This document shows positions 49,630-57,977 of a stretch of DNA of 64,000 bases, piece by piece. A program made the position numbers and the translations under genes. How positions within the stretch are numbered: position 1 is the stretch's first letter; each line of letters opens with the position of its first letter. This DNA is from Sulfurifustis variabilis (lineage in GTDB: Bacteria > Pseudomonadota > Gammaproteobacteria > Acidiferrobacterales > Sulfurifustaceae), in contig NZ_AP014936.1 of NCBI RefSeq assembly GCF_002355415.1, positions 1,922,001 to 1,986,000 of the forward strand, read 5' to 3'. The notes beneath the pieces are model-generated. The model did no database searches and was not told the origin of the DNA. It saw nothing but the letters and a program-made list of their open reading frames with translations.

Positions 49630-49657
49630 ATATTACCGGAAGGAAACCGCTTTTCAA
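49630..49657 (-). promoter_or_regulatory. Promoter for the 65-aa gene
   Basis: On the minus strand TTGAAA (49657-49652), 16-base spacer, TAATAT (49635-49630). Nine of twelve consensus bases. Confidence 0.5.
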
Positions 49658-49665
49658 TAGCGGTT
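49645..49665 (-). terminator. Hairpin at the end of the propeller gene
   Basis: AACCGCT / AGCGGTT, seven pairs, loop of seven; overlaps the stop codon of the propeller gene and is followed on the minus strand by TCCTTCC, a weak T-rich run. It also overlaps the -35 of the next promoter. Confidence 0.4.
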
Positions 49666-50881
49666 AACGGCCCCGAGGCGCGTAGACACCTCGTATATAC
49701 CGAATTCGCGTGGGGGATTCGGGACCCGCCTGGTCTACCCACGCGAGATGCAGGTCGCCGTTTTCATCGAACGCGAGCGCGGGGCTCGTTTGCGCGCCGG
49801 CACCCGATGCGGCGGGCACGGTCTCGTCCGCACTCCAGCCGCCCTCCTCCGGCCACGAGATCCAGATGTCCGGGGTCTCGTCCCGGTCGTCGTTCCAGAC
49901 GACCGCCATCCGGCCTCTCGCGTTTGCGCCGATCGCCGCATGCCATTGGCTGATGGCGTTGCCGAACTCGTCCTGCACCTTCTGGTTGGGGCCGAAACGC
50001 TTGCCGTCCCGGCTGAGGGCCGCATAGACGTCATAGCCGGACGTGAAGTCACGCTTGTCCAGCCACGCGGCCGCGATGCCCTGCTCTCCCCGCTCGACGA
50101 GAACGACGCGCGCGACGCCGGGGCCGCGGCCGTAGATCGCAGAGCGGCGCGGGGGCTGCTCGTTCAGCATCCGGGGTGCTGCGAACTGAAGCGATCGCGC
50201 CGGCGCGTGGGTGTGCAGGAGAACCGTGTGGCCGTGGCGGCGATCTTCCCAGGCGACGGCGACCCGGCTGCCGTTCGCGGCAACGCTCGGGTAGATCTGA
50301 TCCGCCTTCGGCGCATCGGGATCCACCTGGACCGCTCTGGCCGCACCGAGCGGCCGCTCCACGTCCTCGAACTCGAGCCGGGCGAGCCGGATCGATGCGG
50401 CTCCTCTCGCGCGCTCGCTCCATACCACGAAGGCGACTCCGTCGCGCGCGGCCACGCTCGCCTGGCTGGCTTCGGCGCCCGACAGACGTTGCACCGGACC
50501 CAGGCGCCGCGCATCGAGCGCGCGTGTCCACACCGCGCCGTCCTGCTCCCAGACGGCGAGAAAGCGGCCGTTTCCGAGGGCGGCGATCGCCGGTTCGTAC
50601 GCCTGCGATCCGGTACTGATCATGCGTGCGGCATCGAACGCCGCGGCGCCGTGCGGCTTGAGCGCCACATAGGCCTGGGGCGCGCCGGTGTGATTGTCTT
50701 CCCAGACGATCGCCACCGAGCCGTGGTCCGATGCCACGTTGCGCCGCCCGGCCGATTCCAGGTGATGAAAGACGCCCGGACCCGCCGGTGGCGCGACGTC
50801 CACGGGTTCGCCGAACGCCCACGGCGCGGCGCCGGCCGCCGCGGGAACAAGCCCCAGCAGGAGGCCCGCGAGACGCCTCAA
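49664..50881 (-). CDS. Secreted beta-propeller (BNR/sialidase-like) protein
   Basis: 405 residues from TTG at 50881. N-terminal signal MRRLAGLLLGLVPAAAGA. Then repeated blades, each ending with a tryptophan-acid segment (IVWEDNHTGA, AVWEQDGA, AWEDRRHG, AWLDKRDF, VWNDDRDETP, LAWVDQAG) and an Asp-box-like SRDGKRFG. No catalytic residues of sialidase are evident. The TTG overlaps the upstream thioredoxin stop as TTGA, with GGAG 6 bases before it, so translation is coupled. Likely periplasmic or secreted; ligand unknown. Frames open further upstream are artefacts. Confidence 0.72.
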   Translation of the reverse strand: MRRLAGLLLGLVPAAAGAAPWAFGEPVDVAPPAGPGVFHHLESAGRRNVASDHGSVAIVWEDNHTGAPQAYVALKPHGAAAFDAARMISTGSQAYEPAIAALGNGRFLAVWEQDGAVWTRALDARRLGPVQRLSGAEASQASVAARDGVAFVVWSERARGAASIRLARLEFEDVERPLGAARAVQVDPDAPKADQIYPSVAANGSRVAVAWEDRRHGHTVLLHTHAPARSLQFAAPRMLNEQPPRRSAIYGRGPGVARVVLVERGEQGIAAAWLDKRDFTSGYDVYAALSRDGKRFGPNQKVQDEFGNAISQWHAAIGANARGRMAVVWNDDRDETPDIWISWPEEGGWSADETVPAASGAGAQTSPALAFDENGDLHLAWVDQAGPESPTRIRYIRGVYAPRGR

Positions 50882-51372
50882 GGCGTCTCCGCCAGGTACT
50901 GCTTGATGTCCTTGGTCCGGTAGATGCCTTCGCGTACGAACCGGTCGTAGGCGACGAAGTCCTTGACCGTTTGCACGCCGGCAATCTTGAAGATGAGCTT
51001 GCCGTCCGGCTCGAGGTAGGCGAAGAGCGGCGTGGCGAACGCCTTGAAGCGGGTGCCGAGCTCCATTTCCGTGATGCGTTCGCCGCTCGGCAAGGTGAGC
51101 CTCCGGCCGCTTTCCGCGTCGACGTAGACCAGGACGTAGTGGTCGGTGAAGGTGCGCTTCAGGGCCTCGTCCGAGAACGCCTGCTTGTTGGTGAGATCGC
51201 ACCAGCCGCATCCCAGCCGCCCGAAATAAAGGAAGATGGGCTTGTCGGCCCTCCGTGCGGCGAGCAGTCCCTCGTCGTAGGAAACGAAGGGATAGCCGTC
51301 CGGCGGATCGGCGACCGACCCGAACGAGGCGGCGAGCAGAACGATGGCCGACAGAACACGTACAACGCGCAT
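50878..51372 (-). CDS. Exported thioredoxin-fold protein with CGWC motif
   Basis: 164 residues from ATG at 51372, AGGAG upstream. Signal peptide about 1-21. Active site C55-G-W-C58 in FGRLGCGWCDL, cis-Pro115 in ATPLF. DsbD-gamma/SoxW-like small thioredoxin: the GYPFVSYDEGLLAARRADKPIFLYF segment is like the C-terminal domain of DsbD or SoxW proteins. Paired with the propeller gene and divergent from the Sfum_1244-like gene. Confidence 0.83.
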   Translation of the reverse strand: MRVVRVLSAIVLLAASFGSVADPPDGYPFVSYDEGLLAARRADKPIFLYFGRLGCGWCDLTNKQAFSDEALKRTFTDHYVLVYVDAESGRRLTLPSGERITEMELGTRFKAFATPLFAYLEPDGKLIFKIAGVQTVKDFVAYDRFVREGIYRTKDIKQYLAETP

Positions 51373-51416
51373 CGGTTTCTCCTGGCCTGTTTCGGTTCCC
51401 CGGACCGGGACGCCCA

Positions 51417-51428
51417 TATACTATTATA
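51417..51428. promoter_or_regulatory. Overlapping divergent -10 elements
   Basis: Plus strand TATACT (51417-51422); minus strand TATAAT (51428-51423), directly abutting. They would serve the Sfum_1244-like gene (start 51455) and the thioredoxin gene (start 51372). The -35s are weak on both strands. Confidence 0.45.
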
Positions 51429-51454
51429 TGCATTCCGACAGGCCGAACCGTTTC

Positions 51455-52495
51455 ATGTTGAACCTCGGGCAGCTCGCGAGCACCGTTCAGCGAAACTGCG
51501 ATATCTCCGATGCCCGCCACGTCGGCGACTTCACGCTCTGCGTGTTTCTCCTGAAGATGCGGGAGTACTACCGTTGGGAGAACGAGATACCCTTCAGCGG
51601 CGCTCTGCCGAACCAGGACGTCGGCGAGTGGCTCCAGGAGCGCGAACGCATGTGGAACGCGCTCGAGTCGAGTCCCTTCGAGCCGCTCCCGCTCGAAAGC
51701 GGCTCGCGCGACCCCTTCGACACGGAGACCGTGAACGCCGAGCTCGTACCGCGGGGCTACGTCTACAGCGGCGGCTACGGCCGCTTCAGCAAGCCGCACT
51801 TCTTTCTGGGCGATCTCGTACGCTCGGAGCGGCGGCAGGGCTTTACCGTCTACCTCTCCTCCTGCGAGTACGCCCGCGATCTCGTCGCACCTCCCGCGAT
51901 GCTGCTCGGCAACGAGATCTACGTTCGGCAGGAATCGGTGCGCCGCTTTCTCTGGGAGCGGATCGAAGAGGCCCGTGGCAACCGGAACAACAACGCGATG
52001 GCCCGCGTCCACGAGTGGTACGGGTTCGACCGCGATCTCGACGGCGCGCTCGAGCGCATGACCGCGAACGAGACGGAGACCATGATCCTGCACGAGCTCG
52101 GGGAGGGCCTGGCCGGACGGCTGCTCGGCGACGGCTGGAACGAGATGCTCGCGGGGCTCACGCGCTCCAAAGCGGAGATCATGGCGCGCGCCGTGCGCGA
52201 CCTCCTCGCCGACTGTCTTTCCACGCTGCCCGCGCTCATCGATCGCGAGAATATCCCGGGCATCCATTTCTACTTCGCGACCTTCAGCGGGATGCGCCGG
52301 TATCTCTTTCCCGAGGCCACCGACGCGTACGCGCGCTTCGCGGCGGATGGCGACCTTCGGCCGCTGCGCCGCGCCGTTCACGACGGACTCGATCGCTGGA
52401 CGGAGACCGCAACGGCGATCGCGCGCCTCTACCGTGACCGGGGCGAGGACGCGGGTTCGGCCGTCGAGCGGATGCTGGAACACACGCCGATCTGA
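51455..52495 (+). CDS. Sfum_1244-like protein
   Basis: 346 residues from ATG at 51455 (in-frame ATG at 51428 lies on the -10 of its own promoter and is unlikely). The start MLNLGQLASTVQRNCDISDA and LLKMREYYRWEN resemble what I recall of the Sfum_1244 family of sulfur-cycling proteobacteria. A HELGE segment (about 210) resembles part of a metalloprotease signature but lacks the final His. No membrane helix. It is 3 bases from the next gene. Function unknown. Confidence 0.62.
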   Translation: MLNLGQLASTVQRNCDISDARHVGDFTLCVFLLKMREYYRWENEIPFSGALPNQDVGEWLQERERMWNALESSPFEPLPLESGSRDPFDTETVNAELVPRGYVYSGGYGRFSKPHFFLGDLVRSERRQGFTVYLSSCEYARDLVAPPAMLLGNEIYVRQESVRRFLWERIEEARGNRNNNAMARVHEWYGFDRDLDGALERMTANETETMILHELGEGLAGRLLGDGWNEMLAGLTRSKAEIMARAVRDLLADCLSTLPALIDRENIPGIHFYFATFSGMRRYLFPEATDAYARFAADGDLRPLRRAVHDGLDRWTETATAIARLYRDRGEDAGSAVERMLEHTPI

Positions 52496-52498
52496 TCC

Positions 52499-53065
52499 AT
52501 GAAACTCAACATCATCGTAGAGGAAACCGCCCGCGTGCTCGACGTGCCGGACGAGGTCGTCCGGGACGGAGAGGATTTCTTCGCCAAGATGGACCGCGAC
52601 ATGGACCGCGGCTGGCAGATGAGCCGCGAGTTCGTCGAGCACCCCGACCGCGTGCAGCGCTGCCAGATCGCCGCCCACCGGCTTCTCGGCGCGCTGAGCG
52701 TCGGCAAGCACGAGGTGGCCCTGCTCATGGCCGGATACATACTGAACCGCGCGCCGGGCGTCACGGGGCTCGACATCGACACGACCGGCGAGATCTCGAG
52801 CACGCAGCTGCTCTACGACGGCGCCGCTGCCGAGAAGCCGGCGCCCGCGTCCGCTCCGGTCGCCGGGCTCAGCAAGGTCCAGGCGCTCGAACAGGCCGGC
52901 AAGGAAGTGTCCAAGGTCTACAAGGTGGGGCAGGTCTACCGGTATGCCGTCCTCGATCGCGCGAGCGGAAACTGGACGGAGTCGGCCCCCATGGACGATG
53001 CCCGCGAGGCTGAGGCGGCGCGCCTGCGCGCGGTCAAGCGGCGTTTCGACGAGCTGAGCGAGTAG
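52499..53065 (+). CDS. Hypothetical protein, partner of Sfum_1244-like gene
   Basis: 188 residues; acidic and helical at the N-terminus (MKLNIIVEETARVLDVPDEVV), an Ala/Pro-rich linker around 112-122, then a Lys/Val-rich helical end. No recognised domain. Starts 3 bases after the Sfum_1244-like gene, so co-expressed. Confidence 0.7.
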   Translation: MKLNIIVEETARVLDVPDEVVRDGEDFFAKMDRDMDRGWQMSREFVEHPDRVQRCQIAAHRLLGALSVGKHEVALLMAGYILNRAPGVTGLDIDTTGEISSTQLLYDGAAAEKPAPASAPVAGLSKVQALEQAGKEVSKVYKVGQVYRYAVLDRASGNWTESAPMDDAREAEAARLRAVKRRFDELSE

Positions 53066-53096
53066 CCCGTCGCCGGGCAACCGGCGGGCGCCGCGA

Positions 53097-54395
53097 TCAG
53101 CCGGCGTGGCGTCGCGACTCGCCGCTTCCTTTCGGCTGCGGCAGCCGGATGGGACGGCGCAGGTCGCCAGCGCGATAGTTGTAGAGCGCCGCCATCAGGT
53201 CCGATTGCGTCACCATCCCGGTCAGCTTGCCGTCGTGGCCTACGATCGGAATGTGGTGGATGTCGTGCTCCGAGAAGAGCGGCACCAGCGTCAGGATGTG
53301 CTCGTCCTCGCGCGCGGTGATCGGCGAGGGCGTCATGATCTCGCCCGCCACCTCGGGCTTCTCGGTGCGCAGGCCGGGCGTTTGGCGGATAAAGCGGACC
53401 AGCCGGTCGAAGACGTGCTCGGGGCGCGCGTCCGCGCGCTTGATGAAATCGACGATGGTGACGATCCCGATCACCCGCCGAGCACGGTCGAGCACCGGCA
53501 GGCCTTTTACCCGGCGCGTGCGCATGAGCTGCCACACCTCCTCGAGATGCGTGCCGTACTCCACCGTGGTCACGTCGCGCGCCATGATGTCCCCGCAGGT
53601 GATCTTTCCCATGCGCCGCTCGAAGGCGTGCAGGCTCGCGCGCGCGTGAATCTGCTGCAGGTCGTCCGGGCTCACGTCGATGTACCCGCCGATCTGGCGC
53701 AGGGCGTATTCGAGATCCTGCGTCTTGAGCCCGGCGCGATTGAGCACCCAGTTGAGCGGGTCCTCGTAGCGGTCGGGCCGCTGCTCCGGAGCCTTGAACG
53801 GATAACGGCGTCCCGGCAGGACATTGTTCACGACGACCGCGAGCGCGAGATAGACGACGATATTGAGGCCCAGCGGCGCGAGCAGGAACTCGTAGCCGAG
53901 GCGATCGATCTCCGGCCCGCCGAAGACGGCCGTGAGCGCGGTCGCCCCGCCCGGGGGGTGCAGGCAGTTCGACACGTGCATCACGAAGATCGACAGCGAG
54001 ACCGCGAGCGCCGCCGCCAGCACGGGATCGGGGACCCATTGGTGCATCGTGACGCCGATGAAGGCCGAAACCAGATGCCCGCCCACGAACGGCCACGGCT
54101 GCGCCAGCGGGCTGTGCGCGGCGGCGAAGAGCAGCACCGCCGACGATCCCATCGACGCGATCAGGAAGACCGTTCCGGTCGGGCCGACGGTGTGGAGCGA
54201 GATCCAGCCGAGGCCGAGCGTCGCGACCAGCGAGCCGAGCGCGCCCGCCCATTTCTCCTTGAGCGGCGCGGGCGGCTGCTTCGGGAACAGCAGCTGCGCC
54301 ACCCGCCTCAAGCGATCGAAGCGCCTGCCGCGTCTTTGCGTTGCGTGTCGGGTCACGGACCGGATCCGGTCGCGCGGCGCGCGCGGGCGCGGCAC
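53097..54395 (-). CDS. HPP-family membrane protein with two CBS domains
   Basis: 432 residues, GTG start at 54395 (other GTG at 54356 possible). Four hydrophobic segments (about 50-66, 78-95, 105-118, 128-145, 172-192) with the HPP signature LHPPGGATAL (145-154), then CBS1 (about 268-320) and CBS2 (351-406). CBS pairs usually bind adenosyl ligands. HPP proteins have been linked to nitrite transport, but no nitrate genes are here. Convergent with the gene at 52499. Confidence 0.82.
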   Translation of the reverse strand: MPRPRAPRDRIRSVTRHATQRRGRRFDRLRRVAQLLFPKQPPAPLKEKWAGALGSLVATLGLGWISLHTVGPTGTVFLIASMGSSAVLLFAAAHSPLAQPWPFVGGHLVSAFIGVTMHQWVPDPVLAAALAVSLSIFVMHVSNCLHPPGGATALTAVFGGPEIDRLGYEFLLAPLGLNIVVYLALAVVVNNVLPGRRYPFKAPEQRPDRYEDPLNWVLNRAGLKTQDLEYALRQIGGYIDVSPDDLQQIHARASLHAFERRMGKITCGDIMARDVTTVEYGTHLEEVWQLMRTRRVKGLPVLDRARRVIGIVTIVDFIKRADARPEHVFDRLVRFIRQTPGLRTEKPEVAGEIMTPSPITAREDEHILTLVPLFSEHDIHHIPIVGHDGKLTGMVTQSDLMAALYNYRAGDLRRPIRLPQPKGSGESRRHAG

Positions 54396-54729
54396 GCCGC
54401 CTCCCGTCCGACCCGTCGCGCGGCGCCGACGATGAAGAACGAAGACGCCGGGGTCGGCCGCCTCCGGCCGGGTGAACCCCCGGTCGCCCTCGACACGAGC
54501 GCCGGCCGGGCCGCCGCGACGCGCGCGGCTGCCATACCGACGAGGCGACCCGCCCGGCTGGCCGTGGCCAGCGCCGGCAGGAGAAGACGAACGATGTCTT
54601 TCGGTTTCATTCTGCTGGCCGCGGGGAGCGGCCTTTTCTTCGGGGCGGCTTTATACCGGTTTACGCGCCCGAGCGGAAGCGGGTTTCGTCGCCTCCGGCC
54701 CGCGCGTAGGATAGCGCGCGGAGCGAGTC
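54396..54729. other. Gap between HPP-CBS and oxygenase genes
   Basis: 334 bases, GC-rich at the left. The only possible coding content I see is a short ORF at 54594-54752. No -10/-35 pair of quality was found. Confidence 0.5.
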
Positions 54730-54752
54730 ATGCACGAAGTCAAACCCCTTAG
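54594..54752 (+). CDS. Possible small membrane protein (52 aa)
   Basis: ATG at 54594 with AGGAG ten bases before it; hydrophobic start MSFGFILLAAGSGLFFGAAL then a basic tail RRLRPARRIARGASHAR. The end overlaps the 2OG-oxygenase start by 23 bases in another frame. One transmembrane helix predicted. Could be fortuitous. Confidence 0.3.
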   Translation: MSFGFILLAAGSGLFFGAALYRFTRPSGSGFRRLRPARRIARGASHARSQTP

Positions 54753-55302
54753 CTTCATCTACGAGATCCCGAGCGCCCTCGCTCGCGACGTGTGCCGCGA
54801 GATGATCCGGCGCTTCGAAGCGAACCGGGACCAGCAGTACGCGGGCCGCCTCGGCGCCGCCCAGCAGGAGGACGCGTCGATCAAGAAGTCCACCGACCTG
54901 CGCATCAGCGGGCGCGAGGACTGGAGGGACATCGACCGCGCCCTGGTCCAGTCGCTCGGCGGGGCGTTTCGGGAAATGGGACGCACGTTCCCGTTCTTCG
55001 CGGTGAACCGCTTCAAGGATCTCGGCTACAACCTGCAGCGCTACGAGGCCGGCGAGTACTACCACTGGCACGTGGACGGCGGTCCCGGCGAGTTCATGAG
55101 CCGCCAGCTGGTCGCGATCTGGTACCTGAACGACGTCGAGGGCCCGGGCGGCGAGACCGAGTTCGCGCTCCAGGACGTGAAATTGAAGCCGGAGGAAGGC
55201 AAGCTCGTGCTGTTTCCGCCGTTCTGGACGCACATCCATCGCGCCGCCACGGTCGAACGCGGCGTGAAGTACATCGCCACGACCTGGATCTGCTTCGCCT
55301 GA
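54730..55302 (+). CDS. 2-oxoglutarate/Fe(II)-dependent oxygenase (prolyl-hydroxylase-like)
   Basis: 190 residues with a double-stranded beta-helix. Iron triad H114-x-D116 (YYHWHVDGGPG) and H170 (THIHRA), 2OG-binding Lys180. Cytosolic, substrate unknown. A second oxygenase of a different subfamily lies at 56348, on the other side of the TSUP carrier. Confidence 0.85.
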   Translation: MHEVKPLSFIYEIPSALARDVCREMIRRFEANRDQQYAGRLGAAQQEDASIKKSTDLRISGREDWRDIDRALVQSLGGAFREMGRTFPFFAVNRFKDLGYNLQRYEAGEYYHWHVDGGPGEFMSRQLVAIWYLNDVEGPGGETEFALQDVKLKPEEGKLVLFPPFWTHIHRAATVERGVKYIATTWICFA

Positions 55303-55312
55303 CCCTGAAACG

Positions 55313-55398
55313 ACAATGTTGAATGTTGAACGCTGAATTGATGTCGCGCGCGAAGCGCGCACCTTGATTCAAAATCAAACATTCAGCATTCAACATTG
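55313..55398. repeat. Dispersed palindromic element, copy 2
   Basis: Starts ACAATGTTGAATGTTGAA and ends AACATTCAGCATTCAACATTG-like, the reverse complement of its start with few mismatches. The centre GCGCGC-GAA-GCGCGC is a hairpin. It shares arms and layout with the copy at 45434-45518. It fills the gap between an oxygenase stop and the TSUP ATG (55406). Confidence 0.75.
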
Positions 55399-55405
55399 CT
55401 CCTTG

Positions 55406-56119
55406 ATGCTCCCCCTCGTCGTCCTGACCGTCGTCGGCGTCCTCACCTACACCTTCGAGATCGTCTTCGGCCTCGCCGGGACCATCCTCATGCTGCTCGT
55501 CATGACCGTCTTCTACGACAGCAAGACGCTCGTCATCTACTCGACGATGCCGCAGATCCTCGTCGGCGTCATCGCGCTCGCGCGGTCGCCGCGCACGGTC
55601 GACTTCGGATTCCTGGGCCGGATGCTCGTGTGCGCGCTGCTCGGGGGCGTCGCCGGGCTCTATCTCTTCTACTCGTTCTCCACCGAGGTGTTCGACCGCC
55701 TGCTGGCGGCGGTGATCACGTTCTTCGGCCTCTATCTGCTCCTGGCGCCCGGGCATCCGCGGCTGTCCGGTCCCGTGGCGCGCTCGCTCGACGGCCTGGC
55801 CGGCGCGTCGCAGGCGCTCTTCGGCATCAGCAGCCCGATCGCGATGACCCGCCTGCTCGCGACGGTTCGCGGCAAGACCGAGGTCCGCAACTACGCCATC
55901 GCCTTCTCGCTCTCGCTCAATCTCTTCCGCGCCGGCGGATACGTGGTCAACCAGACGATGACGCCGGCGATCCTCCACATGATGGGCGTCACCGCCCCTT
56001 TCATCGCGGCCGCGCTCTGGTACGGCAACCAACTTCATTTCCGCGTGAACGAGCGCCTTTTCCGGCGCGTGGTGAGCCTGATGATCCTGTTCGGCGGCCT
56101 GACGCTGTTCTACCGATAA
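55406..56119 (+). CDS. TSUP (TauE/SafE) family membrane protein
   Basis: 237 residues with seven or eight hydrophobic helices: MLPLVVLTVVGVLTYTFEIV at the start and SLMILFGGLTLFY at the end, with a duplicated-half layout and an RLLATVRG loop. The family includes sulfite/sulfoacetate exporters. The substrate is not proven by sequence. Start ATG is 7 bases after repeat copy 2. Confidence 0.75.
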   Translation: MLPLVVLTVVGVLTYTFEIVFGLAGTILMLLVMTVFYDSKTLVIYSTMPQILVGVIALARSPRTVDFGFLGRMLVCALLGGVAGLYLFYSFSTEVFDRLLAAVITFFGLYLLLAPGHPRLSGPVARSLDGLAGASQALFGISSPIAMTRLLATVRGKTEVRNYAIAFSLSLNLFRAGGYVVNQTMTPAILHMMGVTAPFIAAALWYGNQLHFRVNERLFRRVVSLMILFGGLTLFYR

Positions 56120-56127
56120 TATGAAAC

Positions 56128-56220
56128 GTGCGCGCCCAGCGCGCACACGGCTCGCCTCCCTCTCCCCTCGCGGGGCGAGCGGGAGAAGTGCGAGCGGGCA
56201 GCCAGGGATGGCTGCCCTGG
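56128..56220. repeat. Cluster of hairpins after the TSUP gene
   Basis: Three inverted repeats in about 90 bases: GTGCGCGC-CCA-GCGCGCAC (56128-56146), CTCGC-GGG-GCGAG (near 56168-56180), and GGGCAGCC-AGGGAT-GGCTGCCC (56196-56217). The last can also fold as CCAGGG/CCCTGG (56202-56220). The first could end TSUP transcription; the whole resembles dispersed intergenic repeats of other proteobacteria. The surrounding 56120-56347 gap holds no gene. Confidence 0.55.
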
Positions 56221-56347
56221 ACTTTCCTGCGGAGCGGGAGGCGCAGCAGAAAGGGGGAACGAGGGGGACGGGGCCGCAGTTTCAACCACACAGGCCTCGG
56301 TTTATGCTTCCCGGGTAATTCGAAGATCCGGCCACGAAGGCGACCGC

Positions 56348-57025
56348 ATGCTGCTGCACCTGAAGAACGTCCTCACGCCCGATCAGGTCAGGGGCGCGCG
56401 CGAACTGCTGGCCCGCGCCACGTTCGTCGACGGCCGTCTGTCTGCCGGAATGGCCGCCGCGCGCGTGAAGCGCAACGAGGAAATGGACCGCAACGACGCG
56501 CTCCGCGAGCAGCTCAATAATCTCGTGATGGGGAGCCTGGTGCGGCACCCGGACTACCGCGGCGGCGCCTTGCCGCTCAAGGTGGCCACGCCCTTCTACG
56601 CCCGCTATATCCCGGGCATGACCTACGGCGACCATGTCGACGACCCGATCATGGGCAGCGGCGGAGGGCTGTACCGGACCGATATCGCGATCACGATCTT
56701 TCTCAACGAGCCCGAACAGTACGACGGCGGCGAGCTCACGATCCGCACGCTCTTCGGAGACCAGTCCGTGAAGCTTCCGGCCGGTGACGGCGTCCTGTAC
56801 CCGGCCTCCAGCCTGCACCAGGTCGCTCCCGTCACCCGCGGCGAGCGCCTCGTGGCCGTGACCTGGGTGCAGAGCCTCGTGCGCGACCCGGCCCGCCGGG
56901 AGCTGCTCTACGGCCTCAATCAGGCACGGGAAAAACTGCTTCGCACCGCGCCCGACGCGCCCGAAACCGCGCAGGTCAACACGGCCTACGTGAACCTGAT
57001 GCGCATGTGGAGCGAGATCGGTTGA
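56348..57025 (+). CDS. Fe2+-dependent dioxygenase, PKHD-type (PiuC/YbiX-like)
   Basis: 225 residues. DSBH iron ligands H96-x-D98 (YGDHVDDP), H157 (SSLHQVAP) and 2OG Arg167. N-terminal [21 protein letters not shown] and the ending region are those of PiuC, which is linked to iron and siderophore response in other bacteria. No TonB receptor or Fur box was recognised here. Confidence 0.88.
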   Translation: MLLHLKNVLTPDQVRGARELLARATFVDGRLSAGMAAARVKRNEEMDRNDALREQLNNLVMGSLVRHPDYRGGALPLKVATPFYARYIPGMTYGDHVDDPIMGSGGGLYRTDIAITIFLNEPEQYDGGELTIRTLFGDQSVKLPAGDGVLYPASSLHQVAPVTRGERLVAVTWVQSLVRDPARRELLYGLNQAREKLLRTAPDAPETAQVNTAYVNLMRMWSEIG

Positions 57026-57101
57026 ACCCGTTGCGGAATCGGGGTTTTCGCGCCGGCCGCCCGCGTCGCTAAACTACGGCAGTTCCGAAGAGAGGCATGT
57101 C

Positions 57102-57506
57102 ATGACGCATCCCATCGACAAACCCGACGAGGAATGGCGCGCCCGCCTGACGCCCGAGCAATACCGAGTCACGCGCGAGAAGGGCACCGAGCCGGCGTTC
57201 ACCGGCGCGTACTGGGACTGCCACGAGCCCGGCGTTTACCGTTGCGTCGGCTGCGGGGCGGAGCTCTTCAGCTCCGAGACGAAATTCGACTCGGGTACCG
57301 GCTGGCCGAGCTTCTACGCGCCGCTCAAGAAGGAGAACATCGCGGAGGAGGAGGACCGCAGCCTGTTCATGCGCCGGACCGAGGTGGTGTGCAGTCGCTG
57401 CGGCGCGCATCTGGGGCACGTCTTTCCCGACGGTCCGGCCCCGACGGGCCTGCGCTACTGCATCAATTCCGCGGCGTTGAACCTGGAAAAGAAAAAAGAG
57501 AAATGA
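57102..57506 (+). CDS. msrB: Peptide-methionine (R)-S-oxide reductase
   Basis: 134 residues. Zinc cysteines C48, C51, C97, C100; catalytic C120 in [19 protein letters not shown]. Reduces methionine-R-sulfoxide in proteins. No signal peptide. 55 bases before the VOC gene. Confidence 0.93.
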   Translation: MTHPIDKPDEEWRARLTPEQYRVTREKGTEPAFTGAYWDCHEPGVYRCVGCGAELFSSETKFDSGTGWPSFYAPLKKENIAEEEDRSLFMRRTEVVCSRCGAHLGHVFPDGPAPTGLRYCINSAALNLEKKKEK

Positions 57507-57561
57507 AGCGAGCGCGGGTACCCGTTTCCCGCCGCGGGGAACCGTCGCGGGTCGCCGCCCC

Positions 57562-57975
57562 ATGAACCCGTTTCACCTCGCTTTCCCGGTCAGCGACCTC
57601 GGGCAGGCCCGGGCATTCTACGGCGGCGTGCTCGGCTGCCGCGAGGGGCGGTCGAGCGATACGTGGGTGGACTTCGATCTCTACGGCCACCAGATCGTGG
57701 CACACCTCGCGCCGGACGCGCCGCGCGCGGTCGCGCACAATCCGGTCGATGCGCACGACGTGCCCGTTCCGCATTTCGGCGTGATCCTGAGCATGGCCGA
57801 CTGGAACGCGCTCGCCGCGCGCCTGCAAACCGCCGGCGTCCCGTTCGTGATCGAGCCGTGTATCCGCTTCAAAGGCGAAGTCGGCGAGCAAGCGACGATG
57901 TTCCTGCTCGACCCGAGCGGGAACGCGCTGGAGTTCAAGGCCTTCGCCGATCCCTCCCGCGTCTTCGCGAAATAG
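57562..57975 (+). CDS. VOC-family (glyoxalase/bleomycin-resistance-like) protein
   Basis: 137 residues, two beta-alpha-beta-beta-beta modules: [20 protein letters not shown] and [13 protein letters not shown]. Metal ligands are plausible (His5, Glu130-type). Substrate unknown. The threonine ammonia-lyase gene starts 2 bases after its stop. Confidence 0.82.
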   Translation: MNPFHLAFPVSDLGQARAFYGGVLGCREGRSSDTWVDFDLYGHQIVAHLAPDAPRAVAHNPVDAHDVPVPHFGVILSMADWNALAARLQTAGVPFVIEPCIRFKGEVGEQATMFLLDPSGNALEFKAFADPSRVFAK

Positions 57976-57977
57976 CG

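Noticed and set aside
52080-52120. Metalloprotease HExxH in the Sfum_1244-like protein
   Set aside because: The motif is HELGE, without the second His; not enough to call a peptidase.
50882-53080. Upstream part of the long minus frame that ends in the propeller gene
   Set aside because: It overlaps three well supported genes on both strands and the real protein starts with a signal peptide at 50881.
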